A DNA stretch of 64,000 bases from Skeletonema tropicum (lineage: Eukaryota; Bacillariophyta; Thalassiosirophyceae; Thalassiosirales; Thalassiosiraceae). Under the pieces are notes generated by a model that made no database searches, was not told where the DNA came from, and worked only from the letters and a program-made list of their open reading frames with translations. Every line of letters begins with the position of its first letter. Within the stretch, counting starts at the first letter, position 1. Of the stretch, positions 40,471-51,500 are shown one piece after another. The position numbers were made by a program, and so were the translations under genes. The stretch spans positions 620,001 through 684,000 of the forward strand of contig CM074133.1 in assembly GCA_037178625.1 (NCBI GenBank), written 5' to 3'.

Positions 40471-41105
40471 TAGGGATGACAATACATACTTATGTAGTAG
40501 TACTTACTTAGCTGTCACTTGTACATATATGAAGTAAGAACACAAAAAGTGGAGTGGATGGTGCCGCGCCCGTTCTTTGTCTCGTCTCACCCCACTACTA
40601 AATTTCACCTTTTCCTCCACAACTTGGCTACTATTGTTCGTATCAAGGCGATGAGTAGTGATTTGGAAAGCTCTTGTTGCGCTCTATCGATTGGTACTAT
40701 TCTCGACTACAAATATCAATCTTTCGTCAGTGTACTCAACAAAATCGACCCCTATATTTCGAATATCAAGCTCCAAATCGACATTCCAAATTCGAATCTT
40801 GACCAGAATCGACGATGACACAACCATTCGAATCGTCATTCCAAGCTCTATCGATTCGAACAATAAACAGAGCTCGTCCTCGCTGCCGATCGCACTCGCT
40901 TAATACAGTGAAGGACGATCAGCTTGTCAATGACAGTTGGTACGTTGTGAGATCTCAAAAAGCGACTGCATTGATCAACAAGATCCATGACAGTTGGCAC
41001 GTGTACCGTCCATCTAAACACTGCTCGGCCTCGCTACCGCTACCGCTCATCCTCGCTCTCATCTCTTATCATTAACTGGCCTCGGCTGCGCTCGGCATCA
41101 TTGGT
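40471..41105. other. Intergenic region
   Basis: No supported gene. Phrases built on tcgaatatc, cgattcgaa and ccatgacagttgg recur, suggesting old repeat material. Confidence 0.35.
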
Positions 41106-41375
41106 ACTGTTGCTGCTGCTGTTGTGTGTATTCATTCCCCAGCAGCAGCAGTAGCCAATCCAACAACAACCAATGACCGTTTGCTGCTACTTCTGCTGCT
41201 GTTGGATTGGTTTGGTTGACACTGCTGCCGTTCAGCAGTAGTAGCAGCCGTCATCATTGGTTGTTGCTGTTGTTGTTGTTCAAGCCAATGATGACGGCTA
41301 CTGCTGCTGCTGTTGGAGATGCGAATGATGAATCTTCAATGATGACGGCTGCTGCTGCTGTTGGATTGGATTGGT
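41106..41375. repeat. CTG/CAG-rich low-complexity block
   Basis: Runs of ctgctgctg and cagcagcag alternate with copies of gttggattgg and its complement ccaatccaac. Parts of the block can therefore pair with each other and form long imperfect hairpins. Confidence 0.7.
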
Positions 41376-41734
41376 TGATTGTTAAATATATTAAAATGTA
41401 GCCAATGGAGTGATCACCTTGGTGCATGTGATATTATAATGGACGGTACATGTGATAATGGACGGTACATGTTCCCTTTTAGTATCATAGATATCTAATC
41501 TGATTAACTTTGTATTTATTTGATATTTGCCGAGCGGAGTCGAGGCCCGTTGATGATTACACTGCATTAGAGGAAGTGTTTTTGCGAGTGCGACCGATAG
41601 GGAGGACGAGCTTTGTTTATACTATTGGATGCGCCCGTGCCAACTGTCTGGATCACACTGATTGATGCTTCGTTCTTCAGCGCAGCGTTGGATCTCACGT
41701 GTACCGATTGTCATGATACATTGCATTAAGGCGG
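41376..41734. other. Intergenic region
   Basis: No gene seen. It includes a short direct repeat, gataatggacggtacatgt, at about 41433-41470. Confidence 0.35.
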
Positions 41735-42097
41735 TCGCTTTTTCGCGAGGGCTTTGCCCGAGCTCTGTTTAGATTTTGATATTGCATTGATGATGGTACC
41801 AATCGATAGAGTTTCAAGAGAGCTTTCGATTGGTTGTCATATTGTCGAATTTGATATTTTCATTTTGACCTCTGTTTTGAAAATCTGACTGCGAAGCCGG
41901 GTTTGGCCCTGCCGATCACTTTCTAGACCTATTTTTAGCCTGAACGATCTGTAAAAAGTCGTCCAATCGAGCTGATTATACCTCTAATCGATAGACCTTG
42001 ATTAGGGCTTTCCAAAACGACACTCATCGCCTTCATTGGTCGGCTAGAAGAGAAGATATCGGCCGTTACATTACTGATGTCATTGTTGAGCTGGCTG
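41735..42097 (+). repeat. Dispersed 360-bp repeat, copy B
   Basis: This is the partner of 35940-36300. It shows how the other copy continued before the hAT insertion: here gatgtcattgttgagctgg, there gatgtcattttgagcgtgctag followed by the transposon. Confidence 0.65.
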
Positions 42098-42287
42098 CTT
42101 GCTGCTTGATTGAGCTGATCAAAAAGGTGGATAGTGCACACTACAGGTCTCGGTTATCTCTACTCAGCGAAGGTTGGTTGATGGTGGTATGTTGGGATGA
42201 TGGGGAGGGTGAAAGCAAGTGATTTGTGTAGGTGGTATCTATGATTATGTACTTTGATGTATGTATGAGCTGAGACTTCGAGATAAC

Positions 42288-42800
42288 CTCTAAGAACTCA
42301 AGCACCTTGAGAACCCGATTGAATAATCGTAAATAACACCGGCCCGACCGTCCATCACCAAACCGCAACACACCACACACCGTAACCATGGTGCCGCTGC
42401 CGAAATAGACCAACTTAATATCCGACCTATGGGCCGATCGATGGCCAATCATTAGTATGGACTATTATAAACATGTTATCATGCTTGGATGCAGAAGAAA
42501 CGGTCATTGGGATGTTCGAAAAGCACTGTTCGTTGGCCGGCGACCGCCGAACATCGCCGTGATAAATCATCGTCACCATTCTGCCTTCTCTTTGGGGATT
42601 TGGCAGCGGCGAGGGCTTCGGCACTTACTTAATAGTCCATACTAATGATTGGCCATCGATCGGCCCATAGGTCGGCGATTAAGTTGGTCTATTTCGGCAG
42701 CGGCAGTGTGGGCCCATGGTTGCGGTCTGGTGATTGACGGCCGGACCGGTGTTATTTACGATTATTCAATCGGGTTCTCAAGGTGCTTCAGTTCTTAGAG
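42288..42800. mobile_element. Foldback element with about 175-bp inverted arms
   Basis: Bases 42288-42467 and 42630-42800 are reverse complements at about 90 percent or better by eye (ctctaagaactcaagcacctt against aaggtgcttcagttcttagag at the outer ends). The loop of about 160 bp encodes nothing recognisable. Arms of this length joined by a short loop fit a foldback or long-TIR MITE. I could not fix a target-site duplication. Confidence 0.75.
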
Positions 42801-42939
42801 CTTCTACAGAAAACATTCCACCTACATACCTTAAAGTACCATAATCGTACATACTAGTAACAAAAATCACCGTTATTGCACCCATTTGACACCCCTTCTA
42901 CACTATCATCACTTCTTTAACGTAACCAACCTTCTGAAT

Positions 42940-43329
42940 CAGGGTTGTATACCCACTCCGTACCCACCGAAAAAATACCTGGGTATCAGGTATTTTTTGG
43001 GTATTGGGTATAACTATTGAGTACGTACGTGCTCGATTTCTGTATGGGTACTTACCTGATACGTACTTACCTAAGGGTAACTACGTTCTGGGTACTCCTA
43101 ATCAGGTACAGAAGAGCTCAAAATACCCGTAAAATAGCGAAATTTACCCCTGAAATGGCCAAAATTCTTCAGAAAAGTACCCATTCAAGGACCTAACTCG
43201 TACCTAACTGGGTCACCTAGGTAATGGGTACGTAACCAAGTAATACGTACCCAGTCGAAAATACGGATGGGTATTACCCAATACGTAGGTATGGTACCTA
43301 CGTATTTTCGGAGTAGGTATACAACCCTG
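42940..43329. mobile_element. hAT-type MITE, 390 bp, with perfect 8-bp target duplication
   Basis: The element begins CAGGGTTGTATACC and ends GGTATACAACCCTG. It is flanked on both sides by TTCTGAAT (42932-42939 and 43330-43337), an exact 8-bp duplication as hAT transposases make. The interior is packed with GGTA/TACC words in both orientations (gggtattggg, acgtaccc, gtacctacg), which may act as repeated transposase sites. It has no coding capacity. Its termini differ from those of the hAT element at 36308, so another autonomous family must have mobilised it. Confidence 0.85.
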
Positions 43330-43449
43330 TTCTGAATGTTTCTGTAGATGCGAGACCTGTAGTGTGGGATAGTGGTGCCGCCACGGTGCCGCTTTGCAAA
43401 TACTCAGAAAGACGCCCACGGCCCATGACGACACTTTTACCAGCGTGCA

Positions 43450-43690
43450 TCAATGCGATGCAATCGATGAACTCACTCGACGGCGACGGCTGTGTATCGA
43501 ATCATTGATTGGCGTGACGATCATCTGGTCTCAATCATTCGACTCATTAGATCCACCGTAATTAATTTAAAGTAAAGAACTATAGTATCATCTGCGGCCG
43601 GCTGCTCTGCGGGAAGTCGTCACAACATAACCTCGAAAAAGATTGCAAAGATTTCGACACACACAAGCACAAGTCATACTCATACTATCG
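43450..43690 (+). promoter_or_regulatory. VPS33 upstream/leader region, duplicated at 33728
   Basis: The 240 bp directly before the VPS33 start codon are the counterpart of 33728-33965. Similarity stops close to the ATG, so the shared part is promoter and 5' leader rather than coding. Confidence 0.6.
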
Positions 43691-43712
43691 TACTTCACAT
43701 CAACAAATCATC

Positions 43713-46532
43713 ATGACGACGGCCCCTTCCGCTTCAGCCACACGAGGCCCCCTAGCACACATCGTCGACGCCCTCCGCATCGACAATCACCAACTCCTCG
43801 TAGAAACACTGCGCTATGATCCTCGCTACCCTAACAACATCAATGACGAGCAGCACCACAATAACAATACTGCAGGAGGAGGTGACGCCGCCGCTGGGAA
43901 TCAGGGGAACACTGCCACCACGCGCACCACCAACACCACTGTCCGTCAAAAATTAATATTCGGTTCGCACAATCTACGAAGGACCATTCTCCATCAAGTC
44001 ATTGCACGACGAGTATCCCTCAGCTCGGAGCCCTCCACGACCACATCCACTAGCAATCCAAATAATAATAATGACGCTGCGACTAAAAAGTCGAAGAAGA
44101 AGAATCAGAATAAATCACAGGCAGAAGAGGAAGAAGAGCTCCTGAATGAATTCAATGACGAATTGAAATTGTCATTAGTTAGTGGTGGAACGTGTGAAAT
44201 TGTCAAGTGGTCGGATGTACTTTCCCCCGTTGGTGATGGCTCCCTCCTTTCCAATACTGATGATGCTGATTCCGCGAAATCCAAACCATCCAATACAAAC
44301 AAGAAGGGGAGCAGTAATCCATTCGATGTCGATGGCACCTCCTTCAATGACAACGACCACAGTGGCATGAATACTAATGAGAATAATGAAGATGATCCAA
44401 CAATAATCACCACCTACATCCTTCGCGGGGGAGGATTTGATATCCCCTCAATTGCATCGGCAGCATTGCACCGTAATCGAATGGTATCATTGTCTCGTTA
44501 CCAACAACAACAACAACCACAGCAGCAGCCACAACAACAACAACAACAATCATCGTCAAGATTATTTCGATTTGTATTTTTACCACGCATGACGGAAATG
44601 GAACGGTTACTGCTAAAGGAGTTGGGTGTACAGGATGATATTATTGTGGAGAGTGGAAATGTACTTACTGCTGCATCATCATCATCCTCCTCATCGAGTT
44701 CTATTAGTGGTGGAGCGCTGAATTGCTTAGAATCAGTCCCTATTGATTTAATACCATTGGATGATGATGTATTAAGTTTAGAATTGAGTGGGGGTGGTGG
44801 TGGCATTGAGCGATTGATGGATGATTCAACTACTACTGAGAGTGACAAGGGTGGAGGTATTGGACGTGCATCCGCATCGGCTGCAGCAGCGTCATTGCGG
44901 CATTCGGATGTGGAGGGGTGTGAGGCTGATGTCGTCGATGTTGTGGCACGGAGTTTGTTGAAGTTGCAATTGTTGAATCAGGGTGGTGGTGGTGGTGGAG
45001 GAGAAGAAAGTGATGTGGGTATCATTGGGAGAGTTTTGGGATTGGGAACACTTGCCATGGCGGTGATTGATAGGATGATGTATTTGCGTTTGGAAGAGGA
45101 GCGGGTGGATGCTCAGGCAGAGGAGGAAGAGGGGGATGAATATGAGTATGAGGAGGAGGAAGAAGAAGAAGATGGTGGGGAATATAATGATGATGAAAAC
45201 TTGGAGAATCCCGCGATTGGAGTTGGAGTTGAAGCATCACCATCATCGGGTGGTAGCGACAATGGCAACAGACAACCTCCCATTCAAGCGTTGTTGGTTA
45301 TAGATCGAAAGATTGATCTTGTTACACCCATGCTCACGCCTCTCACCTACGAGGGGTTGATCGACGATGTACTTCAAATTCAAGTGGGAGGATGCGTCTC
45401 GGTAAAGAAGTCCATTGTCGAACCAGACGATCAAAACGAGCAACAAAGTCAACGGGGTAGAGCTCATGATAATAACAAAGACCCCAAAGTTCTCCTTCCG
45501 CTCAACGACTCTGATCCACTCTACACCGAAGTACGAGACAAGCATGTCGAAGTCTTTGGATCTTTCCTCCAAAATCAGGCAAAGGCATTGAAGGAAAGTC
45601 ATTCCCAATTCACCAATCGCGAAACTGCGCGTGATCTTTCGGAAATTCATCAATTTGTGAAGCAAATACCCGTATTCACTCGTAACTTGCGTTCCTTGAA
45701 AAATCACATTCACATTGCCGAATTGGTCAAGTCGGCGGCAGAAGCGACAAGTTTTCGCCAACGATGGCAGACTGAGAGGAGTATGTTGGAGTCAGAGTCG
45801 CAGTATGATATGCTGGAGGATTTGATCGCATCGGGAGAGCCGCCATACAGATGGCTGCGATTGTTCTGTCTTCAGAGTTTAACCAGCAATGGTATCAAGG
45901 CAACATGGTATGAATTCCTGCGGAAAGAAGTTGTCCAGACTTATGGGTTTGAGTTTCTAATGGTATTGAATGACTTGGAAAAAGCAGGTTTTCTACGAAA
46001 GAGGGAGACATTTTTCATGGATTCGATGGCCACATCGTACTCAACGCTGCGGAAGTCATTGAATTTGATTAATGCCGAGGTGGACCCATCCAACCCAGAT
46101 GATCCAGCATATGTTTCTTCGGGATATGCGCCTATCACTGTGAGATGGGTACAAGCTGCTATGAGAGGATTTTTAGGTCTCGACGAAGCGTTGAAGGAAC
46201 TCCCTACGTCCGGTGGTTCAACTGGCCGGCGTTGGATTGATATCGAGCAAAAATCTCCACCTGAGAGTTTGGCTGAGGCGCTGACACAAGATAAAGCAAC
46301 AAGCCTCGGTGTGCTGGCAAAGAAATTGTCAGAGTCGGAGTCGAAAGGTCAGACGGGTGAGCAACAAGATAGTAAGCCAGTGCTTTTGGTGTACTATGTA
46401 GGTGGCATAACGTACATGGAAGTCGCTGCATTGCGCTTTTTGAGTAAGCGACCATCTTTTCCCTACACAATTATTTGCTGCACTACAGAAATCGTGAATG
46501 GGGAGACATTACTGCGTTCGTTATCTTGCTAA
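43713..46532 (+). CDS. VPS33: VPS33-like Sec1/Munc18 protein
   Basis: 939 residues from the ATG at 43713, without an intron. Sec1/Munc18 landmarks are FRFVFLPRMTEMERLLLKEL with IPLDDDVLSLEL (residues about 285-355), the strand LLVIDRKIDLVTPMLTPLTY with EGLIDDVLQIQVGG (about 527-560), a helical middle with HIHIAELVKSAAEA, WLRLFCLQSLTSNGI, and the C-terminal VLLVYYVGGITYMEVAALRF ... TTEIVNGETLLRSL. The TPLTYEGLIDD and GGIT(Y/F).E(I/V)AALRF phrases are those of VPS33, the subunit of HOPS/CORVET tethering complexes that binds SNAREs at endosomes and vacuoles. Typical VPS33 has about 600 residues. The excess here comes from low-complexity inserts: Asn/Thr near 55-75, Lys at about 125, Asp/Asn at 200-230, a Gln run at 263-275, Ser at 330, Gly at 420 and Glu/Asp at 465-495. 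Confidence is high for the family and good for VPS33. Confidence 0.9.
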   Translation: MTTAPSASATRGPLAHIVDALRIDNHQLLVETLRYDPRYPNNINDEQHHNNNTAGGGDAAAGNQGNTATTRTTNTTVRQKLIFGSHNLRRTILHQVIARRVSLSSEPSTTTSTSNPNNNNDAATKKSKKKNQNKSQAEEEEELLNEFNDELKLSLVSGGTCEIVKWSDVLSPVGDGSLLSNTDDADSAKSKPSNTNKKGSSNPFDVDGTSFNDNDHSGMNTNENNEDDPTIITTYILRGGGFDIPSIASAALHRNRMVSLSRYQQQQQPQQQPQQQQQQSSSRLFRFVFLPRMTEMERLLLKELGVQDDIIVESGNVLTAASSSSSSSSSISGGALNCLESVPIDLIPLDDDVLSLELSGGGGGIERLMDDSTTTESDKGGGIGRASASAAAASLRHSDVEGCEADVVDVVARSLLKLQLLNQGGGGGGGEESDVGIIGRVLGLGTLAMAVIDRMMYLRLEEERVDAQAEEEEGDEYEYEEEEEEEDGGEYNDDENLENPAIGVGVEASPSSGGSDNGNRQPPIQALLVIDRKIDLVTPMLTPLTYEGLIDDVLQIQVGGCVSVKKSIVEPDDQNEQQSQRGRAHDNNKDPKVLLPLNDSDPLYTEVRDKHVEVFGSFLQNQAKALKESHSQFTNRETARDLSEIHQFVKQIPVFTRNLRSLKNHIHIAELVKSAAEATSFRQRWQTERSMLESESQYDMLEDLIASGEPPYRWLRLFCLQSLTSNGIKATWYEFLRKEVVQTYGFEFLMVLNDLEKAGFLRKRETFFMDSMATSYSTLRKSLNLINAEVDPSNPDDPAYVSSGYAPITVRWVQAAMRGFLGLDEALKELPTSGGSTGRRWIDIEQKSPPESLAEALTQDKATSLGVLAKKLSESESKGQTGEQQDSKPVLLVYYVGGITYMEVAALRFLSKRPSFPYTIICCTTEIVNGETLLRSLSC

Positions 46533-47050
46533 AGCGTTGGTTGAAGCGCGCAAGTACTACTTGAATCAGGCCCCAACATGGCGCAGAGGATGCTGTGAAT
46601 ATCAACCACACTATTAAGAGGATAATGAATCATTTATGGGCACAGTCTGTTTTGAATAGTATTGATTTACCGGATAGAGCGGACTCTAACCCCCTCCAGA
46701 CGTGACTGCAAATGCGAGTAATACCCTCTGTATGTGAACTTCTTTACTTGCATTCACAACAGCTTGGTGTAACGACAAGTTCACTTTCAACATGCAAAAG
46801 AATCAATTGCGAACTTCTGTCATGGGCCGGATGAGCTTGTTTGAGCCGCCTCCCTTTGTTTGGGCAGAGATTGCCTCTGTCTCTGATTGAGAAAAGTGCC
46901 TTAGCAATTCCAGATATGGATGTGCATACATACATATTATTCAAGTATGTTTTATAATAAGAATTAATGTACCATATTATAGTAATGACGTTTTTTCAAG
47001 CAGCATATTGTGATAACAGTAATATCTATTGGCTAAAGAGAACATGATCT
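46533..47050. other. Spacer with remnant of a tandemly duplicated gene
   Basis: At 46825-46890 the bases encode MSLFEPPPFVWAEIASVSD and a stop, matching the end of the next gene (ISLFEPPSFVWAEIVSGKR). The 3' flanks also match: 46831-47058 against 47384-47601. An earlier copy of that gene stood here and only its last 20 codons remain. Confidence 0.6.
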
Positions 47051-47071
47051 TCCGTAATTGCGGTCAAAGCA

Positions 47072-47443
47072 TTGATTTCGTTAGGAGGGTATGCGACATT
47101 GCTTACTCATCCTGTGGGCAAATCTAGTCCATGTGTATGTGGAAAGGAATTAGTAACGCAGTATGCAAATCCAGTAGAGTTGGGTGTGTACAAGATTATT
47201 CAGCCCGATGGTGTCTTTCTCACTGAGGGAATCGGTCCGAACACGCCAATTGTCACCACTTTGAAACAACACGCCTGCGTGGAAGTTGTGGAAACAAGAG
47301 TCGAGGAAGGGTGTGTTAGAGGTAAAGTCAATGTCTTTCTTTCATGTGATTTAAGTGAGATGGGTGATAAGGACGCGGGCTGGATTAGTTTGTTTGAGCC
47401 GCCTTCCTTCGTTTGGGCAGAGATAGTCTCTGGGAAGAGGTGA
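47072..47443 (+). pseudogene. SH3-like-module protein fragment, no ATG start
   Basis: The frame is open from 47048 to the stop at 47443 but has no ATG before the conserved part. GVYKIIQPDGVFLTEGIGPN followed by TPIVTTLKQHACVEVVETRV and EEGCVRGKV, ending in GWISLFEPPSFVWAE, resembles a bacterial-type SH3 module ('G.Y.I...gvfVTe......iV..L..g..VeVvE..v..g.vRgri....GWISL'). I recognise such modules as repeats in diatom proteins of unknown function. An unseen upstream exon could supply the start, but the adjacent truncated copy suggests a decayed tandem array. Confidence 0.5.
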
Positions 47444-47613
47444 CTTGAGCCATTCCAGATATGGATGTGCGGTACATATTGTTGATGTAATAAGAATTGA
47501 TGTATAGTAATAACGTTTTTTCGAGCCGACGTATAATGAGAATGGTATTAATGTCTACTTACTTACTGACTACAAAAGACATGATCTTCCGTAATCAGTA
47601 ATCGGCAATAATC

Positions 47614-48254
47614 TTAACCTTGGCCTTGTGAAGAAGTTATCCTCTCCCATTCTTTCTCTGCATGATCTGCAAGTACCAAATCAGTGCAAGCGTGACCGCA
47701 TCCAAAATCAGATGCATAACAACTCTCTCTTGCGAGAAGCAAGGGTTTTTTCCACTTCATACCTTCAGGCTTAGGACAAGGCATTGTGATCTTACTTGCA
47801 CATTGCTGTTCATTTTGCTGCTGAAGACTTCTCAGCAGTTCAACATTGTCCTCCACACGTTTCCTCCCCAAAGCATCAATTGTCTTGTCAAGACTTCTCT
47901 GTGCTGCGTTATACAACAGATAGTCATCCTTGTTGGCTTTCTGATAGTCTCCGTGAATATACTTGTCAATCTTTGGAGTTGTCCATTTCTTCTTCGTCAA
48001 AACGCAGCCCTTTTTACCTTTCGAAAAGCTACTACCCCCCGATACTTTGGAAGAGAAGACTACCACATCCGTCAAAGGAATCTGAGCCAACATTGCCAAA
48101 ACTACCAGACTTTCCTCCACACGTTCACTCACCGCCAAAAAGTCGTACCCATTTATAATTCGTTCCGTGGAAGAAGATGATTGATCATTTTGCCTTGGTA
48201 GATCAAGATACTTTGACTGATAGTTATGTTGCGAGTGCAGTGCAGCCAGAATAC
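47614..48254 (-). pseudogene. Sulfotransferase gene, 3' part (beyond the LTR element)
   Basis: This is the C-terminal third of a sulfotransferase whose 5' part lies at 53576-55320. From the LTR insertion at 48254 the frame reads LAALHSQHNYQSKYLDLP, then NGYDFLAVSERVEESLVVLA, KWTTPKIDKYIHGDYQKANK, and a Cys-rich end (CPKPEG...CYASDFGCGH) to the stop at 47614. 'YDFLavSERm.ESLVV..ml' and the C-terminal Cys pattern fit the diatom members of the galactose-3-O-sulfotransferase-like family, Golgi enzymes that move sulfate from PAPS to sugars. Bases 48250-48254 (AATAC) are one copy of the LTR element's target duplication. Confidence 0.75.
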
Positions 48255-48520
48255 TGTCACAAGCAAATAGGACCGGTATTGATTGTGCAACTAGAGCCAG
48301 AAGAGACCACTAGGAACACGGATATCATGGTGACTAAGCTTAAGAGCTAAAGAAGTGGGCTATTCCCAAAGGTGATGAAGGAGCACCAATGTGCGACGTC
48401 ATCTTGTGTGAGAGGATCAATCACGGGTTCTCACCGTGGTTGCTACTTGACACGTGTGAACAGGAAGAATGACTGTCATAACGGTATTGGGATACCAGAA
48501 GAGAGTCATATCCTGTGACA
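48255..48520 (-). repeat. LTR, left copy (3' LTR)
   Basis: 266 bp, TG...CA ends extended to a 7-bp inverted repeat (TGTCACA/TGTGACA). It is adjacent to the candidate polypurine tract. Confidence 0.9.
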
Positions 48521-51500
48521 TTCTCCCCCGAACTTGTGTGAACCAAAAACGAGCTGTCAAGACTGGAAAACCCATGGCAAGCCATCCGGATAAAAAACCA
48601 GTCTAACAGATAGAAACCAAGATAGAAACCAAAACCCAACTTGGGAAAAAAAGACCTCCAGGCAATGTCAATTTCGATCGAATCAAGGACGTAAGTTCTT
48701 TTGTGATATTAGAGCAACCAAATGTACTTTCCTTGACATCGGTTGTGTGTGCATAGGATTTGGCCAAGACGTCGTTGTTCAACGTTCAGTTTCCATTTCC
48801 AATTCGAATAATTTCTCTATACACACCCCCTGTACTCCTCAATACTATGGGGTCTTTATCAATTGTTGTAGCGCTCACTAGACTAAACTAACTGAGGCTC
48901 GTTTTTGTATCGTACAGTTCCTTTCGTGTCAACTTCAGTCGCTTGAAGAAGAGACCTCCGTTGGAGTCTCTGCTCTCGGCAGATTTAAGACTTTAAAAAT
49001 GGCTAGATCAAAGCCTACGAACCAAATCAGTATTTGGGATCGCGACGCTTCGAAGGTCTTTCGAGCGTTTGGAACTATCCACCAATTTCTTTCGGCAGCG
49101 GCCATCCTGGCGACCAGAGTATAACAAGTGTCTATCTTGGACAACGCTTTACTGGCTTCGCAAGGCTGCGTTAAACGGTGTGGTACGAAGAGACCAGATT
49201 GTCTTCCGGCTGCATTCGGATTTGACGATCGGGCTGCATCAACAGGTTCACAAGTGACTCTGTTTTTGCGGCAGTAGTACTGCGGTGGGTGCATTGTAAT
49301 TGTAACAAGTACATATTGCACTCCGTCCAGAGAGGTTGTATCATCTCTGTATTCTTGAATATCGTGACTTACGTGTTGGAAGAGTATCACTGGCTTCATG
49401 TGCATTCATCACTTCTGCCTAAAACGATTTAATCAAGAGTCTTGAAGAACAGGTAGAGAGTCCGCTTGAACTTCACTTGAAGTGTGAGAAGAGGAGTCAC
49501 TCTATCTCGTGGATTCACCAACATCCCGTTCGAATCTTTGGTAGTGGGAAAGTCAACCACTTTGAACGAGCCGTGGAAGGTCGATCATAGTTTCACACAT
49601 AATAATGGCAATTTGAATGTTGCAAAGGGGTAAGCGCATCCTGAGCTCCCTCCTCAGCCTTCTTTGGCACCTCTACCTAAATCGAATCTAATATCAGATC
49701 AGACGATAGGGCAACAACAACTGCATGCACAACTGCATAACTTCCTGATAAAATAAGCGTACTTGCATCAGTACCTGTCAGAACCTCGTTGACGTAAAGT
49801 GCGTTCTTACGATCCATCGGCCTAAGGCACAAAACGGTCGTGATATACCAGATCCCCTAAGCAAGGTCTTGGATCTTGGATTGAAGAGCTGCCGGAATCA
49901 CCACAGAGGTATCTCCTTTTGCATCGTTGCATAGGCTCTGCATACATCATCTCTGTCGAAGATCATTAGAATATTTCTCGATCCCATTAGAATGTTGCGG
50001 CAGGTCCAGGAACATACGTAGCTAGCTTTGCTTCATCAACGTTTATATCAGAACACTATCTTCTACTTCCATGTCGTGTGTGACTATGCGCAGTCACAAG
50101 AGCTTACCATTTGTCTTCGTCATCTTTAGATCAGCCACTCAAAGAGCTGCTGTCTTCCCAAGTCTGCATTATAACAGCGCACTCCAATGAGCTGCTGTCG
50201 GTACCTCTTCCTTTGTAGGTGTGGCATGTGTCGTGAAGGATGACGCTGTCAAACGCTGGTAATGTATGTACTACTTTCCTTTACGCTGAAGCATCACACC
50301 CTCGACCACTGAGGATCTCAACTGAGGCAGCGCAGCCTCGCTAGCACTAGCCCCGTCGCAGTCGTAATATCTTCCCCTTGCAATTAGTTTGAGGTTGATT
50401 TGATAAATATGAGTAGAGATTGTCTCCCGGAGGGTATGGCGGCCCTCGCCCTGTCTTTAGACCGGAAGAACTCCAGGCACAAATGCCGAGAGGAGGTGAT
50501 AGCACATTACTCACCCGCACTCCGACACGCGCCCTTGAACTTCTTTTCGAAGTTCAAGCTTCATCACTTCATCTCCTGTTGTGCACCACGACAGATGCCA
50601 GTCGATGAGTGTCATCAAGAATCGATACTCCCCCAAGCCTTGCGCTTGAATGAAGTAAGCTCAGCCAAAATGCCGATCAACTCTGAATTTGGAAACGCCT
50701 TAGACATCATCTAGTCGCTGGCGATTGATCATGGGAACGCTTCCTTGTTTGGTCAGCATCCCTCCTCCCCGTACCATATTGACCGAATTTCGAGGAGGCC
50801 CCACATGTGCCACTAAAAGCAGCGGAGCAGATCTATTGGTAGTCTTGGTACAACACACAAGAACTAAGATGGCAACCATCATCGTCGAAAGAACAATTTC
50901 CAGATGGTGTATCCAAGTGTTAGTCACTTCCTGGGCATGGTAAGTGTCTTTTGCAGCATTTACTTGGAAGCCTCGAGAACTGCCTTGAGCACGCTTCTCT
51001 CTTATTTGATCATTATTACCTGCGTTGTGTACACCAAACAACAGGTCGTTCCGATAGATTTAAACACTTTCTCATCATGTATTACAACATTTCAGTAGAA
51101 GATGTCCGGGTGCAAGTGTAGCTCCCTCGATGGCCTGCTCTGTACTGAACCCTCCATGACGCAGGCTTGGCGAGCTCTGTCCCATCTGAGTATCCAATAA
51201 TCAGGTCACCGAACTATGAACGAAATTTACCATCAGCCGATGAATGTCTCAAGTGCATTGGAAGAGGGTGAGACTCCCAACACATCGTTGAGCAGTCGGC
51301 TACGGATCTCAGCCACGCTCGGACTGTAGGACGAGCATTGAGCAAGCAGCCAGCTTTCTCGCAAGTCCTCCACTAGTTGTCTTCAACAACAGCGGTTTAG
51401 AAGGACGATGTCTTGTAGTTATCATCTCGTTGTGCTGGTATGCGCCTGTTTGCGACCCTGCCTTGATTTCCGCATGTGCTTTTCCACTTGCTCGAGCAAT

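Noticed and set aside
40519..41075. Two plus-strand ORFs of 86-99 residues
   Set aside because: No domain, signal peptide or family resemblance, and the underlying DNA has repeated words.
44498..45246. Minus-strand ORFs rich in Cys/Pro or His/Leu over VPS33
   Set aside because: They are complements of the Gln, Ser, Gly and Glu runs of VPS33.
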